64,000 nucleotides of DNA, taken from the NCBI GenBank assembly GCA_002162755.1, contig MAAS01000029.1, forward strand, positions 363,705 through 427,704. Reading direction: 5' to 3'. This stretch comes from Gammaproteobacteria bacterium 50_400_T64 (GTDB lineage Bacteria > Pseudomonadota > Gammaproteobacteria > Pseudomonadales > Porticoccaceae). Of this stretch, positions 1 through 10,142 are shown piece after piece (position 1 is the stretch's first letter; each line of letters begins with the position of its first letter). The notes beneath the pieces are model-generated. The model saw only the letters and a program-made list of their open reading frames with translations, made no database searches and was not told the DNA's origin. A program made the position numbers and the translations under genes.

Positions 1-1139
1 CCCGTGTAGACCACGCTATTGATGCAGTGGTTATGCGGCAGGTAAGGGTTCTGGCTGTCGCTATCGAAAGCAAATTGCAGGATTTTCATGCCGGGAAAGC
101 CGAACTGGTCGCGCAGGGCTTCAACCTCTGGGGTGATGACTCCAAGATCCTCGGCAATAATGGGTAGGGCCGAGGCGTTTTTATTCTTGCCTATCTTCAT
201 TAAATGTTGAAATAATTTCTCACCCGGTGCCTTAACCCATTGCCCATTAAGCGCTGTATTTTCTTTACTATCAATTTCCCAATAGGCCTCAAAGCCGCGA
301 AAATGATCGATACGCAGCAGATCAAATAAACCGAGCTGGTGCGTCATCCTTTGTAACCACCAGTTGAAATTCTCCTTTTGGTGTTGGGGCCAGTCAAAAC
401 AAGGGTTACCCCAGCGTTGCCCCTGCGCCGAAAAATAATCCGGAGGCACACCGCTGACGGTTTTAGTTTGACCATCGGCATGCAACTGGAAAAGCGGTCG
501 GTGGGCCCAACAATCGGCACTATCGTGGGCGACAAAAATGGGCAGATCACCAATGAGTTGAATGCCGTGTTTATTGGCGTGGTTTTTTAACTTCCGCCAT
601 TGGCGAAAAAATAAAAATTGCTGGATACGGTAAGTATCCATAGTGGATTCATCTTCCGGGGTTTCTGGAATGTAACGTTTATCCCGATATTTTTCTGGCC
701 AACATGTCCAGGCTTGTTGCTCAAAGCGCTGTTTTAATAGCTGGAAGTGGGCGTAGTCATTTAGCCAGTAACTCTGCTCTTGAATAAAATTCTGGTATTG
801 ATTTTGTAATTCGGTATTGGCATTACTTGTAAAATAGTCAGCTAATGTCGACCACCGCTGTGGGTGATTCAAGGGCATTTCGCATAGCGTGTTATCGGCC
901 AGGTTTTCTGCGGCCAATTGTTTGAAACAAATAAATGCCGGGTTGCCCGCAAATGTTGAAATACTATCGTAGGGTGATCCGTTACTTTGGGTGGGGGTGA
1001 TGGGTAGTATTTGCCAATAGCGGAAACCACCTTCAATCAAGAAGTCGACAAAACGGTAGGCGGAGTCACCAAAATCACCGGTTTGACTTGCGCCAGGTAG
1101 TGAGCTGATATGCAATAAGATACCTGCGCCACGCTGCAT
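1..1139 (-). CDS. malQ: 4-alpha-glucanotransferase (amylomaltase), 3' end cut by window edge
   Basis: Transfers glucan segments between maltodextrins (GH77, cytoplasmic) and so processes the chains released during glycogen breakdown. The reading frame starts at the ATG at 1139 with MQRGAGILLHISSLPG, the usual N-terminal signature of MalQ, and continues open to base 1. PYDSISTFAGNP follows near residue 55, and a later LRIDHFRG segment carries the expected catalytic aspartate (the GH77 nucleophile). The gene lies 35 bp downstream of the GH57 gene on the same strand, so co-transcription with glgC and GH57 is likely. No strong ribosome binding site is visible. The family is 500-700 residues long; only about 380 are present here. 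Confidence 0.93.
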   Translation of the reverse strand, partial: MQRGAGILLHISSLPGASQTGDFGDSAYRFVDFLIEGGFRYWQILPITPTQSNGSPYDSISTFAGNPAFICFKQLAAENLADNTLCEMPLNHPQRWSTLADYFTSNANTELQNQYQNFIQEQSYWLNDYAHFQLLKQRFEQQAWTCWPEKYRDKRYIPETPEDESTMDTYRIQQFLFFRQWRKLKNHANKHGIQLIGDLPIFVAHDSADCWAHRPLFQLHADGQTKTVSGVPPDYFSAQGQRWGNPCFDWPQHQKENFNWWLQRMTHQLGLFDLLRIDHFRGFEAYWEIDSKENTALNGQWVKAPGEKLFQHLMKIGKNKNASALPIIAEDLGVITPEVEALRDQFGFPGMKILQFAFDSDSQNPYLPHNHCINSVVYT

Positions 1140-1174
1140 TTTAAATGGTTTTGATGTTTCGCAATGGTTTTCCG

Positions 1175-2866
1175 TCACGCGTATTCGCCACGGCGCATCA
1201 CGCCATCGTTTTCGGGGCCAGCATCGCCAGTGTGGCCTTTAGAAATAGGCTGGTCGAGTTCTGCTGGTGGCGTCAGCTTGAGTCTCAGGTACAGATTTTT
1301 TAGGTGTAGTCTGAATAGGTGGTCGAAACTACGTACAGAGTCGGGCGCATTGTAGTCCCCCAGCCACCAAAACCAGTCGGAGCTTTCACAAATGGCGAGC
1401 TGCTCTGCGGCCAGCTCTTGCTCCGTTTCGGGCAGGGTTTGAATGATTTGGTCGTAGGCTTGTTTGGCACCGATTAATAATGCCCAGCCACGGTTTTTTT
1501 CTGGGTGGCCAATCCAGGTCGAAAAGTCACCGTAGACCCAGGAGCCGGGTACTAGTGATGGCAATTGTGGGTGCTCAGGCTGACGTTCAAGGTATTCACT
1601 AAAGGTCGTGAGCTGAATCTTCTCGTGGTCGGCCAGATAGGCATAAAGCGCCTGCAGAAAATAGTAGCCATTGTGGTGGTAATATTCCCAGCAGTTTTCG
1701 CCATCAAGAATGATGGCGACGATCATTTTACTATTGGGTCGTTGCTGATGCATCTGCTCAATTTTGCTAATCAGATTGCTGATTGCATCGGTGGCGTTCC
1801 AGTCATGATAAGTAAAGCCAATCAGGTCGGATAAGTGATCGTCGCGAAAAAAACAGCGAATCTGGCAGCCATTAAATTGAAAGGCCTGATGGGGTTCGTC
1901 ATCACGTTGGTGTTGTTGCAGGCTTTTGTTCAAAACGCCTAAACCACTTGCCGTCCATTTCAAATTGTATTGATCAAATAATTTGAGGGTGGCCATTGAA
2001 ATGCCTCCCTCTGCAGCCCAGCAGCCAGTGGGTTCTGTGCCAAAATGGCGTTTAAACACGGCGATGCCTTGCTCGATATGAACACGGCTGCGCGCCTCAC
2101 CACCGGGATAATTGGGTGTAGGAACAAGAGTGCCTTGCTGTGATTGGCAGGCGCTGTCGAAATCCAGTAGCAAGGGAATAATAGGGTGGGCGAGTGGCGT
2201 AAAACTGAGTTCAATACGCTTTGCTTCGTACAGCCTTCGATAACGGGCTGTCAACGAATCAATCGTTTCAAAGATAACCTCCAGTAGCTGGTAGCGGCTG
2301 GCATGTGAAAACTCACTGTTGAGTGCAACAAGTCTGGCAATACGTGGGTCGTGGAGACGTATGGATTCGCCCATCCAGGCAATGTGGTACCAGGTCACCA
2401 GATCAAAAAGAAATTGCTCGCTCAAATAGGACAGGGGCAGTCTGTCATCGATGACTTGCTGTGCAATACTGCAGAGGCCCTGATAAACGGGGAATCGTTC
2501 AATCAGATTTTTCTGATTGGCACGCAGACATTGCTTAATAATTTTTAGACGTTCCGCAGGAGACTGTGGTGCGCTCGTTGCCCCGAGCATAGCCAACAAT
2601 GGATCACGAGGGGCTTCGTCCTGGTCGAAAAATTGCTGTAGCTGGGTACGGTACTCGTCGATTTGCTGTAACAGCACAGTGCTGAAATTAATGACTGCAC
2701 GGGCATTGATATTTTGCTCTAGCGCAAAGGCCATATCTGAATAGTCTTTGATGCCGTGTAGGTAGGCCCAGGGTAAATAAAATTCTTTACTAATTAAATC
2801 CTCATACTGAGGTTGATGCATATGCCACATCAGGACTACATCGATAGGTTTGCTGGGTGGTTGCAT
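1175..2866 (-). CDS. glycoside hydrolase family 57 (alpha-amylase/glucanotransferase type)
   Basis: A 563-residue cytoplasmic GH57 enzyme that probably hydrolyses or rearranges alpha-1,4-glucan. HMHQPQ at residues 15-20 is conserved motif 1. The nucleophile is expected at Glu286 in CWAAEGG, and the acid/base at Asp388 in ILDGENCWEYY. A longer frame runs back to 2995, but that extension does not look like GH57. The ATG at 2866 is preceded by GAGG about nine bases away and begins just ahead of the conserved DVVLMWHMHQP strand, so I chose it. The start lies inside the 3' end of glgC (about 65 bp overlap), which implies translational coupling. The exact specificity (amylase, branching or 4-alpha-glucanotransferase) cannot be read from the motifs. 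Confidence 0.9.
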   Translation of the reverse strand: MQPPSKPIDVVLMWHMHQPQYEDLISKEFYLPWAYLHGIKDYSDMAFALEQNINARAVINFSTVLLQQIDEYRTQLQQFFDQDEAPRDPLLAMLGATSAPQSPAERLKIIKQCLRANQKNLIERFPVYQGLCSIAQQVIDDRLPLSYLSEQFLFDLVTWYHIAWMGESIRLHDPRIARLVALNSEFSHASRYQLLEVIFETIDSLTARYRRLYEAKRIELSFTPLAHPIIPLLLDFDSACQSQQGTLVPTPNYPGGEARSRVHIEQGIAVFKRHFGTEPTGCWAAEGGISMATLKLFDQYNLKWTASGLGVLNKSLQQHQRDDEPHQAFQFNGCQIRCFFRDDHLSDLIGFTYHDWNATDAISNLISKIEQMHQQRPNSKMIVAIILDGENCWEYYHHNGYYFLQALYAYLADHEKIQLTTFSEYLERQPEHPQLPSLVPGSWVYGDFSTWIGHPEKNRGWALLIGAKQAYDQIIQTLPETEQELAAEQLAICESSDWFWWLGDYNAPDSVRSFDHLFRLHLKNLYLRLKLTPPAELDQPISKGHTGDAGPENDGVMRRGEYA

Positions 2867-4124
2867 CTGAATTAGCCTCAAGCATTTCCTTTGAAACCAG
2901 AGTAATACCCTCTGGTGAAACAAAAAACCGTTGTTGATCCGCTTTTCTGTCGTAACCAATAACCGTATTCGCCGGGATGTTACAGTCACGATCAATAATG
3001 GTTCGTCTGATACGGCAATTACGGCCTATGCGGGCATTATTCAGAATGATCGATTGGCTAATGTCGCTATAACTATTGACGCTAACATGACTAAAAATGA
3101 CAGATTTATCAATTTTACTGCCTGAAATAATACAGCCTGCAGATATTAGCGAATCGACGGCATACCCACGGCGTTTATCGTCATTAAAGACAAATTTTGC
3201 GGGGGGTAACTGCTCTTGATAGGTCAGAATCGGCCAGTCTTGATCGTAGAGGTTGAGCCGAGGTGTCACGCTGCAGAGTTCAATGTTGGCGTTGTAATAG
3301 GCATCGACCGTACCGACATCGCGCCAGTAGGCCGCCTCGCCAGTTTGTGTGTTGACAAAATTATAACCACTGACACGATGGTCGCTACTATTAATCAGCG
3401 ATGGAATAATATCTGCACCAAAGTCATGACTGGATGAAATCTGGCCGGCATCATTTTTTAATATATCCGATAAAAATGTTGCGTTGAAAATATAAATACC
3501 CATCGATGCCATGGCGAGTGCTGGATTATGGGGTGCGGGTTTCGGCCGGTCGGGTTTTTCAACAAAGGCGGTAATACGGTTTTCGGCATTAATATCAAGT
3601 ACACCAAAACTACTTGCGTCGGCCAGCGGTACTTCAATACAGCCGACGGTGATATCTGATGCGGTATCGATATGTTGCTCTAGCATTAGGCGATAGTCCA
3701 TTTTGTAGACATGATCGCCAGCGAGAACAAGGACATATTCTGGTTGATGTTGCTCAATAATATCCAGGTTTTGATAAATTGCATCCGCAGTCCCCTGGTA
3801 CCACTCGTTTTTTATACGCTGCTGGGCAGGAACCAGCTCGATATACTCATCAATCTCATGGCGTAAAAAACTCCATCCCCAGTTAATATGGGTGTTGAGA
3901 GAATGGGATTTGTATTGAGTCAGAATACAGACTTTTCGAATATTTGAATTAATGCAGTTGGATAATGGAAAGTCGATGCTGCGATATTTTCCGCCAAATG
4001 GTACGGCAGGTTTTGAGTGCCAGTTAGTCAAAGACTTGAGCCGAGATCCACTGCCGCCCGCCAGGATAACGGCGAGCGTTTTTTTCTCTGATTCCTGTAG
4101 CTTGATTGCTGATATATTTGTCAT
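2802..4124 (-). CDS. glgC: glucose-1-phosphate adenylyltransferase
   Basis: Makes ADP-glucose from glucose-1-phosphate and ATP, the committed step of bacterial glycogen synthesis. It is 440 residues long, close to E. coli GlgC. The nucleotide-binding signature VILAGGSGSRL is at about residues 19-29, followed by KPAVPFGGKYRSIDFPLSN. The C-terminal third has the isoleucine-rich hexapeptide pattern of the left-handed beta-helix that binds allosteric effectors. It is divergent from glgB across a 191-bp gap, and its 3' end overlaps the GH57 gene. It is the first gene of a glgC-GH57-malQ transcription unit. Confidence 0.96.
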   Translation of the reverse strand: MTNISAIKLQESEKKTLAVILAGGSGSRLKSLTNWHSKPAVPFGGKYRSIDFPLSNCINSNIRKVCILTQYKSHSLNTHINWGWSFLRHEIDEYIELVPAQQRIKNEWYQGTADAIYQNLDIIEQHQPEYVLVLAGDHVYKMDYRLMLEQHIDTASDITVGCIEVPLADASSFGVLDINAENRITAFVEKPDRPKPAPHNPALAMASMGIYIFNATFLSDILKNDAGQISSSHDFGADIIPSLINSSDHRVSGYNFVNTQTGEAAYWRDVGTVDAYYNANIELCSVTPRLNLYDQDWPILTYQEQLPPAKFVFNDDKRRGYAVDSLISAGCIISGSKIDKSVIFSHVSVNSYSDISQSIILNNARIGRNCRIRRTIIDRDCNIPANTVIGYDRKADQQRFFVSPEGITLVSKEMLEANSDATTQQTYRCSPDVAYASTSV

Positions 4125-4315
4125 GGTCTTGATGTCGCCACATCATTAAATAGAATTATCAACTTATCGTAACAACATGACATTCTTGTTTCGTCGATGT
4201 GACAGTTAGTCGATAGCGGTTAAATTGATTAATCGCGAATATTTTCTTTGAGTACGTGATTGTTTGTTCTGAAAATTTCATATTCTCTTAATATAAATAT
4301 GTTTTCCTGCGGTAT
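4125..4315. promoter_or_regulatory. divergent promoter region between glgC and glgB
   Basis: This 191-bp AT-rich gap must hold the promoters for both glgC (leftward) and glgB (rightward). For glgB, a TTGTTT at 4260-4265 and TATTCT at 4281-4286 (15-bp spacing) are possible but weak. A TATAAA at 4293-4298 is an alternative -10. I see no convincing palindrome or CRP-like site. Confidence 0.4.
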
Positions 4316-6535
4316 ATGGATACAGAACCCTCGTCAAAAAAATTCAATTTGAATACACCGTTAATGAAAGGTGTTGCGGGTGGTTGTAGTCACGACCCTT
4401 TTGGCTTGCTGGGCCATCAGGCTGACGGTAGCTATGTGGTTTTTAGGCCCAGTGCGGAAAGTGTGTCCATGCAGGTTGATAAAAAGCTGTTGGCAATGAC
4501 ACGTGTTATTGGTACGGATTTTTTCGTGCTTGCCATAGCGCATGGCGCTTTGCCTAAACATCCCCAGCTTGTCGAAGTCGGTAAAGATTCACTGACGCGC
4601 CGTTATATTGATCCCTACAGTTTTTTGCCCTGTGTGGATGAGACTCTATTACATCGCTTTACTCAGGGTAATGATTGGCAAGCCTGGCAATTACTGGGTG
4701 CGAGGGTCTGTTCTCACCAGTCAGTGGCAGGCGTAGCTTTTGCGGTATGGGCACCCAATGCCGAGAGAGTCAGCGTGGTGGGTGATTTTAATCAGTGGAA
4801 CGGTCTTCTACACCCGATGCAAAACCTGGGGAGCAGTGGTATCTGGGCGCTATTTATTCCCGAGCTAGTGACAGGATCACTTTACAAATTCGAAATAAAA
4901 AACGGTGGCAATGGGGCCGTGGTATTAAAGTCTGATCCCTACGGACGGCAGTTTCAGCTGCGCCCCGATACAGCGGCTTTGATCGTTGACTCTGAACCTG
5001 TTAGTGCTGATGCGTTTCAATGGGCTGATCAACACTGGCTTGATGCGCGCAGAGAAGCATCGTGGCTGCATCAGGCAATCTCTATTTACGAAGTGCATCT
5101 TGGTTCCTGGCGTCGCAACGATGAAGGTGGTTTTCTTAACTACCGTGAATTAGCCCATCAGCTGGTTACCTATGTACAGGCGCTGGGTTTTACCCATATC
5201 GAATTACTGCCGATAACCGAACACCCCTTTGACGGATCCTGGGGTTATCAGGTCACAGGCTGGTTTGCGCCGACTAGCCGCTTTGGTTCGCCCGATGATT
5301 TTCGGTACTTTGTCGATTATTGCCATCAGCACAATATTGGCGTGATCCTCGACTGGGTGCCGGCTCACTTCCCCAAAGATGCCCACGGACTTGCGGCATT
5401 TGACGGCACCGCATTGTATGAACACGCCGACCCCCGTCAGGGTGAGCACCGGGATTGGGGGACGCTGATTTTTAATGTCGGGCGCAGTGAAGTTAAGAAT
5501 TTTTTGTTGTCCAGCGCCCTCTACTGGTTACGTGAGTTCCATATTGATGGCCTGCGGGTTGATGCCGTGGCCTCAATGCTTTATCTCGACTATTCCCGTG
5601 AAGAGGGTGACTGGACACCCAATCGCTATGGCGGTAACGAAAACCTGGAGGCAGTTGAATTTATACGCACCCTGAATACGCTTTCACATCAACACTGCCC
5701 GGGCGCTGTGGTGATTGCCGAAGAGTCCACATCGTGGCCGCAAGTGTCACGGCCGGTTTATTTGGGTGGACTGGGTTTTAGCATGAAGTGGAATATGGGC
5801 TGGATGAATGACACGCTGGCTTATATTGAACAAGACCCGGTGTATCGTCATTATGACCACCAAAAATTAACCTTCGGCATGCTTTACAATTACAGCGAAA
5901 ATTTTGTACTGCCTTTGTCTCACGACGAGGTGGTGCATGGTAAGCGCTCGATACTCGAAAAAATGCCGGGTGACAGTTGGCAACAATTTGCCAATGTGCG
6001 TTTATTATATACCTACCTTTATGCCTACCCAGGCAAGAAGCTACTGTTTATGGGTAACGAATTTGCTCAGGGTCGGGAGTGGGATCATGACCACGAACTG
6101 GATTGGCACTTGCTGGGTCACGATGCTCAGCGGGGCGTGCAAAAGTTAGTGGCAGATTTAAACCAGCTATACCGTAGCGAGCAAAGCCTGCATCAATATG
6201 ATTTCGATACTCAGGGCTTTGAGTGGATTGATTGTAATGATGTTGCGCAGTCGGTAATTTCATTAATACGGCGTGGAGATCGGGACTTTATATTGATCGC
6301 ATTGAACTTCACCCCGGTACCACGTCATGGCTACCGCATTGGTGTGCCCGAAGCCGGTATTTACCGTGAAGTGCTTAATTCGGATTCGGTCTATTATGGC
6401 GGTAGTAATGTTTCCAATGGTACCGCAATTGAAACCGAAGCGGTGCCGCACATGGGTAGCCCTTTCAGTCTTGTCTTATCTCTACCACCGCTGGCAGCGA
6501 TTTATCTTAAGCGGTGGTCTAAACTGCAGTTTTAA
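4316..6535 (+). CDS. glgB: 1,4-alpha-glucan branching enzyme
   Basis: Introduces alpha-1,6 branches into glycogen. It has 739 residues, about the E. coli size, with an N-terminal extension (1-125), a CBM48 domain (about 135-225, [20 protein letters not shown]) and a GH13 barrel. Visible catalytic residues are Asp416 in GLRVDAVAS, Glu469/470 in [10 protein letters not shown] and Asp537 in [17 protein letters not shown] at 259-265 is typical of branching enzymes. The ATG at 4316 is the most upstream start and fits the full N1 domain, but the ribosome binding site is poor. It is convergent with ldhA, with only 27 bp between the stops and no clear terminator hairpin. Confidence 0.96.
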   Translation: MDTEPSSKKFNLNTPLMKGVAGGCSHDPFGLLGHQADGSYVVFRPSAESVSMQVDKKLLAMTRVIGTDFFVLAIAHGALPKHPQLVEVGKDSLTRRYIDPYSFLPCVDETLLHRFTQGNDWQAWQLLGARVCSHQSVAGVAFAVWAPNAERVSVVGDFNQWNGLLHPMQNLGSSGIWALFIPELVTGSLYKFEIKNGGNGAVVLKSDPYGRQFQLRPDTAALIVDSEPVSADAFQWADQHWLDARREASWLHQAISIYEVHLGSWRRNDEGGFLNYRELAHQLVTYVQALGFTHIELLPITEHPFDGSWGYQVTGWFAPTSRFGSPDDFRYFVDYCHQHNIGVILDWVPAHFPKDAHGLAAFDGTALYEHADPRQGEHRDWGTLIFNVGRSEVKNFLLSSALYWLREFHIDGLRVDAVASMLYLDYSREEGDWTPNRYGGNENLEAVEFIRTLNTLSHQHCPGAVVIAEESTSWPQVSRPVYLGGLGFSMKWNMGWMNDTLAYIEQDPVYRHYDHQKLTFGMLYNYSENFVLPLSHDEVVHGKRSILEKMPGDSWQQFANVRLLYTYLYAYPGKKLLFMGNEFAQGREWDHDHELDWHLLGHDAQRGVQKLVADLNQLYRSEQSLHQYDFDTQGFEWIDCNDVAQSVISLIRRGDRDFILIALNFTPVPRHGYRIGVPEAGIYREVLNSDSVYYGGSNVSNGTAIETEAVPHMGSPFSLVLSLPPLAAIYLKRWSKLQF

Positions 6536-6562
6536 AGAGTAAGGCTCTACCCGGGTTTTCCA

Positions 6563-7564
6563 TTAAGGCGTGGATACCAGTACGTCATCGGGTAAATCTA
6601 AGCCGTCAGAAAACTGCTTGATACTCTTCAATGTTGTATCGGCTATATTTTCCAGTGCATTAGCGGTGAAAAACCCCTGGTGTGCGGTTATTAATACATT
6701 GGGGAAGGTGAGAAGTCTTTCAAAAATATCGTCCTGGATTATTTCAGATGATAGATCTTTGAAAAATAATTCACTTTCCTGTTCGTAAACATCAAGTCCT
6801 AAATAGCCAATTTTTTTGGACTTAAGCGCGTTAATGACGGCACATGAATCGAGTAACTCGCCTCGGCTGGTATTAATTAGCATAACCCCATCGCGCATTT
6901 TTTCGATGGCCTCTTTGTCTACCAGGTGCCTTGTCTCTGAATTCAAAGGGCAGTGCAATGAAATGACATTTGACGCCCTGAAAATTTGCTCAATACTGAC
7001 GTATTCCACGCCAAAACCCATGCATTCCTGGCTAGGTGCTAGATCATACGCCAGGACCCTCATTCCCATGGCGCTCATAATACGAGCTACAATTAAGCCT
7101 ATTTTTCCTGTACCTATTATCCCAATTGTTTTTCCCGAAAAGTCAAAGCCAAGTAAGCCGTCCAAAGAAAAATTACCATCACGGACTCTATTATAGGCGC
7201 GGTATATTTTTCGATTTAAAGAAAGCATGAGACAAACGGTATGTTCTGCCACGGCATAAGGTGAATAGGCAGGCACTCGAACTACTTTAAGACCCAATTC
7301 ATTTGCGGCATTGATGTCAATATTGTTGAATCCTGCGCATCGAAGGGCGACAAGTCTTACCGTTGATTTAGACAATAATAGTAGGGTTTTTCTGTCAATA
7401 ATATCATTAACAAAGACGCAGACTGCTGATTCTCCATTAATAAGGTTTACTGTGTCGCATGTCAATTTAGACTCAATGAATCGAATATCATGCTTATAGT
7501 TTTTATTTGATAAGGCAAAATATTCTTCATCATAGCGTTTGCTGCTGAAGAATATAATCTTCAC
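6563..7564 (-). CDS. ldhA: D-lactate dehydrogenase (2-hydroxyacid dehydrogenase family)
   Basis: Reduces pyruvate to D-lactate with NADH, regenerating NAD in fermentative or micro-oxic metabolism. It is 333 residues long. The Rossmann GTGKIG is at 151-156, and the catalytic Arg234 (NTSRGELLD), Glu263 and His295 (LITAHQGF) are all present. YSPYAVAEHTVCLML is characteristic of LdhA. It starts with GTG and overlaps the glgA stop codon by four bases (GTGA), so it is the last gene of the xfp-gap-glgA-ldhA run. Its codon use looks more AT-rich than glgA or xfp, which suggests a later addition. A related 2-hydroxyacid specificity cannot be excluded. Confidence 0.88.
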   Translation of the reverse strand: MKIIFFSSKRYDEEYFALSNKNYKHDIRFIESKLTCDTVNLINGESAVCVFVNDIIDRKTLLLLSKSTVRLVALRCAGFNNIDINAANELGLKVVRVPAYSPYAVAEHTVCLMLSLNRKIYRAYNRVRDGNFSLDGLLGFDFSGKTIGIIGTGKIGLIVARIMSAMGMRVLAYDLAPSQECMGFGVEYVSIEQIFRASNVISLHCPLNSETRHLVDKEAIEKMRDGVMLINTSRGELLDSCAVINALKSKKIGYLGLDVYEQESELFFKDLSSEIIQDDIFERLLTFPNVLITAHQGFFTANALENIADTTLKSIKQFSDGLDLPDDVLVSTP

Positions 7565-9102
7565 GGATGCGCTACCACGGGATCCTCGGCAGGAGATAAT
7601 AAACTCTGATAAAGCTGTAAGTATTGCTCGGCAGAACGGTCCCAGGAAAAATCACAGTTAACGGCATTTTTTTGCAAACGCTGCCATAAGGACTGGTCGT
7701 GATAACAGGTCACGGCGTGATCCAGTGTGGTGAGCAGTGATTTAAGGCTTGGGCCATCAAATACAAACCCAGTGGCGCTTCCAATATTTTTCCCGTTGTA
7801 ATTAATAATTGTGTCAACTAGTCCGCCGGTATTACTGACGATGGGCAGGGTGGCATATTTCAGGCTGTACATCTGGTTGAGCCCACAGGGCTCGTAAACT
7901 GAAGGCATGAGAAAAATATCGCTGCTGGCTTCGATCTGATGGGCGACTTCCTCGTCGTAATCGAGTGTCAGTGAAATTTGTGCCGGGTAACGAGCAGTAA
8001 TTTCTGCGAGTGCTTGTTCATGATGTTGATCTCCCGAACCCAAAATAGCCCAGCAGGCACCCGTCGGCGCTGTGTGCTCGATGGCAGCCAGTAAGCGATC
8101 AATACCTTTTTGATAGCACAGCCGTCCAATAAAGCCGAACAAGGGTTGGTTTTTGTAGCGCCGCTTGTTTATGTTGAGCTTGGGTGATTTTGACCAATGT
8201 GTTTCTAGCCAGAAATTTTTATTCATGCTTTTTTTATGTAAGGCATTTTTTTTGTAGCGCTGATGGATCAGAGGATCTTTGGCAGGGTTCCATGTTTTGT
8301 AGTCGACGCCATTGAGAATGCCGCTGAGATCAGTGCGGCGATGGCGCAGTAGGCCATCGAGTCCACAGCCCGACGCTTCCGTCATAATTTCTTTTGCATA
8401 TTGGGGGCTGACGGTAGTGATTTTATCGCCCCAGACCAGTCCGCCCTTAATAAATGACAGTTGGTCGTGAAATTCAAGTTTGTCGAAGCTCCACCAGTGC
8501 CAGGGTAGCTGCAGACGGTCAAAGGTCTCGCGTGAAAAATTGCCCTGATAGGCGAGGTTATGAATGCTGAATACGGTGGCGGGGCGTCGTGGGCATTCGC
8601 TGGGTGAATAGCTATTGATATAGGCCGGTATTAGGCCGGTTTGCCAGTCATTACAATGCACAATATCGGGCTTCCAGCCCAGATCAATTTGGCCGCAAGC
8701 AATAGCGGCTGTCACTTTGGCGAAGTGATTAAAGCGTTTGGCATTATCTGGCCAGTCACTGCCGCCTGCCTCTGCATAAGGTGAGCCGGGGCGGTCAAAG
8801 AGTTCTTCTGTGGCTAGCAACCAAATGGGGATCTGAGTGCCAGGAATGTAGGCCTGTAGAATTTCACTGGTCTGCTTGCCAGCGATTGCTGCATCGACAG
8901 TGACGAGTTTTTTTGCCTTGGGCAATTGCTGTAAGACTTGTCGATAAGCAGGCAATATGACGATTGGCGTGGTCTTTAGGCGTTTCAGGCTACGGGCCAG
9001 GCCGTAGGAAAAATCGGCCAGGCCTCCGGTTTTAACCAAAGGGTAAATCTCGCTGGTAGCGAGCAATATGTTAATCGACTTTTTGTTCGCGATTATCGTC
9101 AT
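7561..9102 (-). CDS. glgA: glycogen synthase (ADP-glucose dependent)
   Basis: Elongates alpha-1,4-glucan from ADP-glucose (GT5). It is 513 residues long, slightly above the usual 477. The ADP-glucose binding KTGGLAD is at 24-30, HCNDWQTGL follows in the N-terminal Rossmann domain, and the C-terminal signature PSVYEPCGLNQMYSLKYATLPIV is intact with its catalytic Glu. It lies 11 bp after gap and overlaps ldhA by four bases, so synthesis is coupled to the lower glycolytic genes around it. With glgC and glgB in the same block, the classical synthetic route is complete; no glgP or glgX is seen in the window. Confidence 0.95.
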   Translation of the reverse strand: MTIIANKKSINILLATSEIYPLVKTGGLADFSYGLARSLKRLKTTPIVILPAYRQVLQQLPKAKKLVTVDAAIAGKQTSEILQAYIPGTQIPIWLLATEELFDRPGSPYAEAGGSDWPDNAKRFNHFAKVTAAIACGQIDLGWKPDIVHCNDWQTGLIPAYINSYSPSECPRRPATVFSIHNLAYQGNFSRETFDRLQLPWHWWSFDKLEFHDQLSFIKGGLVWGDKITTVSPQYAKEIMTEASGCGLDGLLRHRRTDLSGILNGVDYKTWNPAKDPLIHQRYKKNALHKKSMNKNFWLETHWSKSPKLNINKRRYKNQPLFGFIGRLCYQKGIDRLLAAIEHTAPTGACWAILGSGDQHHEQALAEITARYPAQISLTLDYDEEVAHQIEASSDIFLMPSVYEPCGLNQMYSLKYATLPIVSNTGGLVDTIINYNGKNIGSATGFVFDGPSLKSLLTTLDHAVTCYHDQSLWQRLQKNAVNCDFSWDRSAEQYLQLYQSLLSPAEDPVVAHP

Positions 9103-9113
9103 GTTATCCGGGC

Positions 9114-10115
9114 CTACTTAGCCGCAACCATTAGCGCTGCAACATCGAGCATGCGATTGGAAAATCCCCACTCGTTGTCATACCAGGCCATGACTTTAAT
9201 CATGCTGTCATTGACCCGGGTTTGGGTCAGGTCAAAGATAGATGAAGCCGGGTGGTGATTAAAATCGATTGAAACCAGTGGTAATTCGTTACAGGCAAGC
9301 ACTCCGGCAGGCATCTCAGCACTGGCCTTTTGCATCAGCTGATTGATCTCTTCAACGCTGGTAGAGCGGCTGGTATTAAAAACACAATCCACCAGTGACA
9401 CATTGATAGTGGGTACCCGCACGGCAAGGCCATCAATTTTGCCCGCCAGTTCCGGTAGCACTTTGCCGACGGCAGCGGCAGCACCGGTTTTTGTTGGGAT
9501 CATCGACATTGCCGCCGCCCGGGCGCGGTATAAATCACTGTGTGCTTTGTCGATCAGGTTCTGGTCGTTGGTGTAAGCGTGAATAGTGGTCATGAAGCCG
9601 CTTTCAATGCCCACTTCTTCGTGTAGCACTTTGGCAACTGGTGCCAGGCAATTAGTGGTGCAGGATGCATTAGAAACAATGCGATGTGAGGCGCTTAAAC
9701 CGGCATGGTTAACGCCGTAGACAACGGTATAGTCGGCGTCGGCAACCGGATGTGCCACCAGTACCTTAGGTGCACCGGCCTGAAGGTGTTGTTCAAGCGC
9801 CAGGTGGGTTTTAAATTTGCCAGCACATTCCAGCACAATATCAATATCATGGTCGCCCCAGGGTATTTCGCCGGGCTTTGTGTGTTGATACCACTTGATG
9901 GTCTGATTATTGATTGTCAGGCTTTGATCGGTGAAACTCACTTCGGCATCAAAACGGCCGTGGGTTGTATCAAATTGGGTGAGATGGGCGCAGACCCCCG
10001 GTGGTGTTAAATCATTAATCGCCACTATTTCTATCTTCTTATCGAGACCGTTTTCGAATATTGCACGGACAATATTTCTGCCAATTCGGCCATAACCATT
10101 AATTGCAATTTTCAT
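9114..10115 (-). CDS. gap: glyceraldehyde-3-phosphate dehydrogenase, type I
   Basis: Oxidises glyceraldehyde-3-phosphate to 1,3-bisphosphoglycerate. It is 333 residues long with INGYGRIGR at 5-13, VAINDL at 31-36 (the Asp binds NAD ribose), the catalytic Cys152 in SNASCTTNC and His179 in TTIHAYT. A YDNEWGFSNR C-terminal segment is also present. It sits between xfp and glgA; glyceraldehyde-3-phosphate is a direct product of phosphoketolase acting on xylulose-5-phosphate, which explains the pairing. The Epd (erythrose-4-phosphate) type is possible but less likely in this context. Confidence 0.92.
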   Translation of the reverse strand: MKIAINGYGRIGRNIVRAIFENGLDKKIEIVAINDLTPPGVCAHLTQFDTTHGRFDAEVSFTDQSLTINNQTIKWYQHTKPGEIPWGDHDIDIVLECAGKFKTHLALEQHLQAGAPKVLVAHPVADADYTVVYGVNHAGLSASHRIVSNASCTTNCLAPVAKVLHEEVGIESGFMTTIHAYTNDQNLIDKAHSDLYRARAAAMSMIPTKTGAAAAVGKVLPELAGKIDGLAVRVPTINVSLVDCVFNTSRSTSVEEINQLMQKASAEMPAGVLACNELPLVSIDFNHHPASSIFDLTQTRVNDSMIKVMAWYDNEWGFSNRMLDVAALMVAAK

Positions 10116-10142
10116 TTTTTACGCTCCCAAATTAGACTTTTA

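Noticed and set aside
2867..2995. Longer GH57 N-terminus starting at 2995
   Set aside because: The extra 43 residues are inside glgC and do not resemble the family; the ATG at 2866 has a better ribosome binding site.
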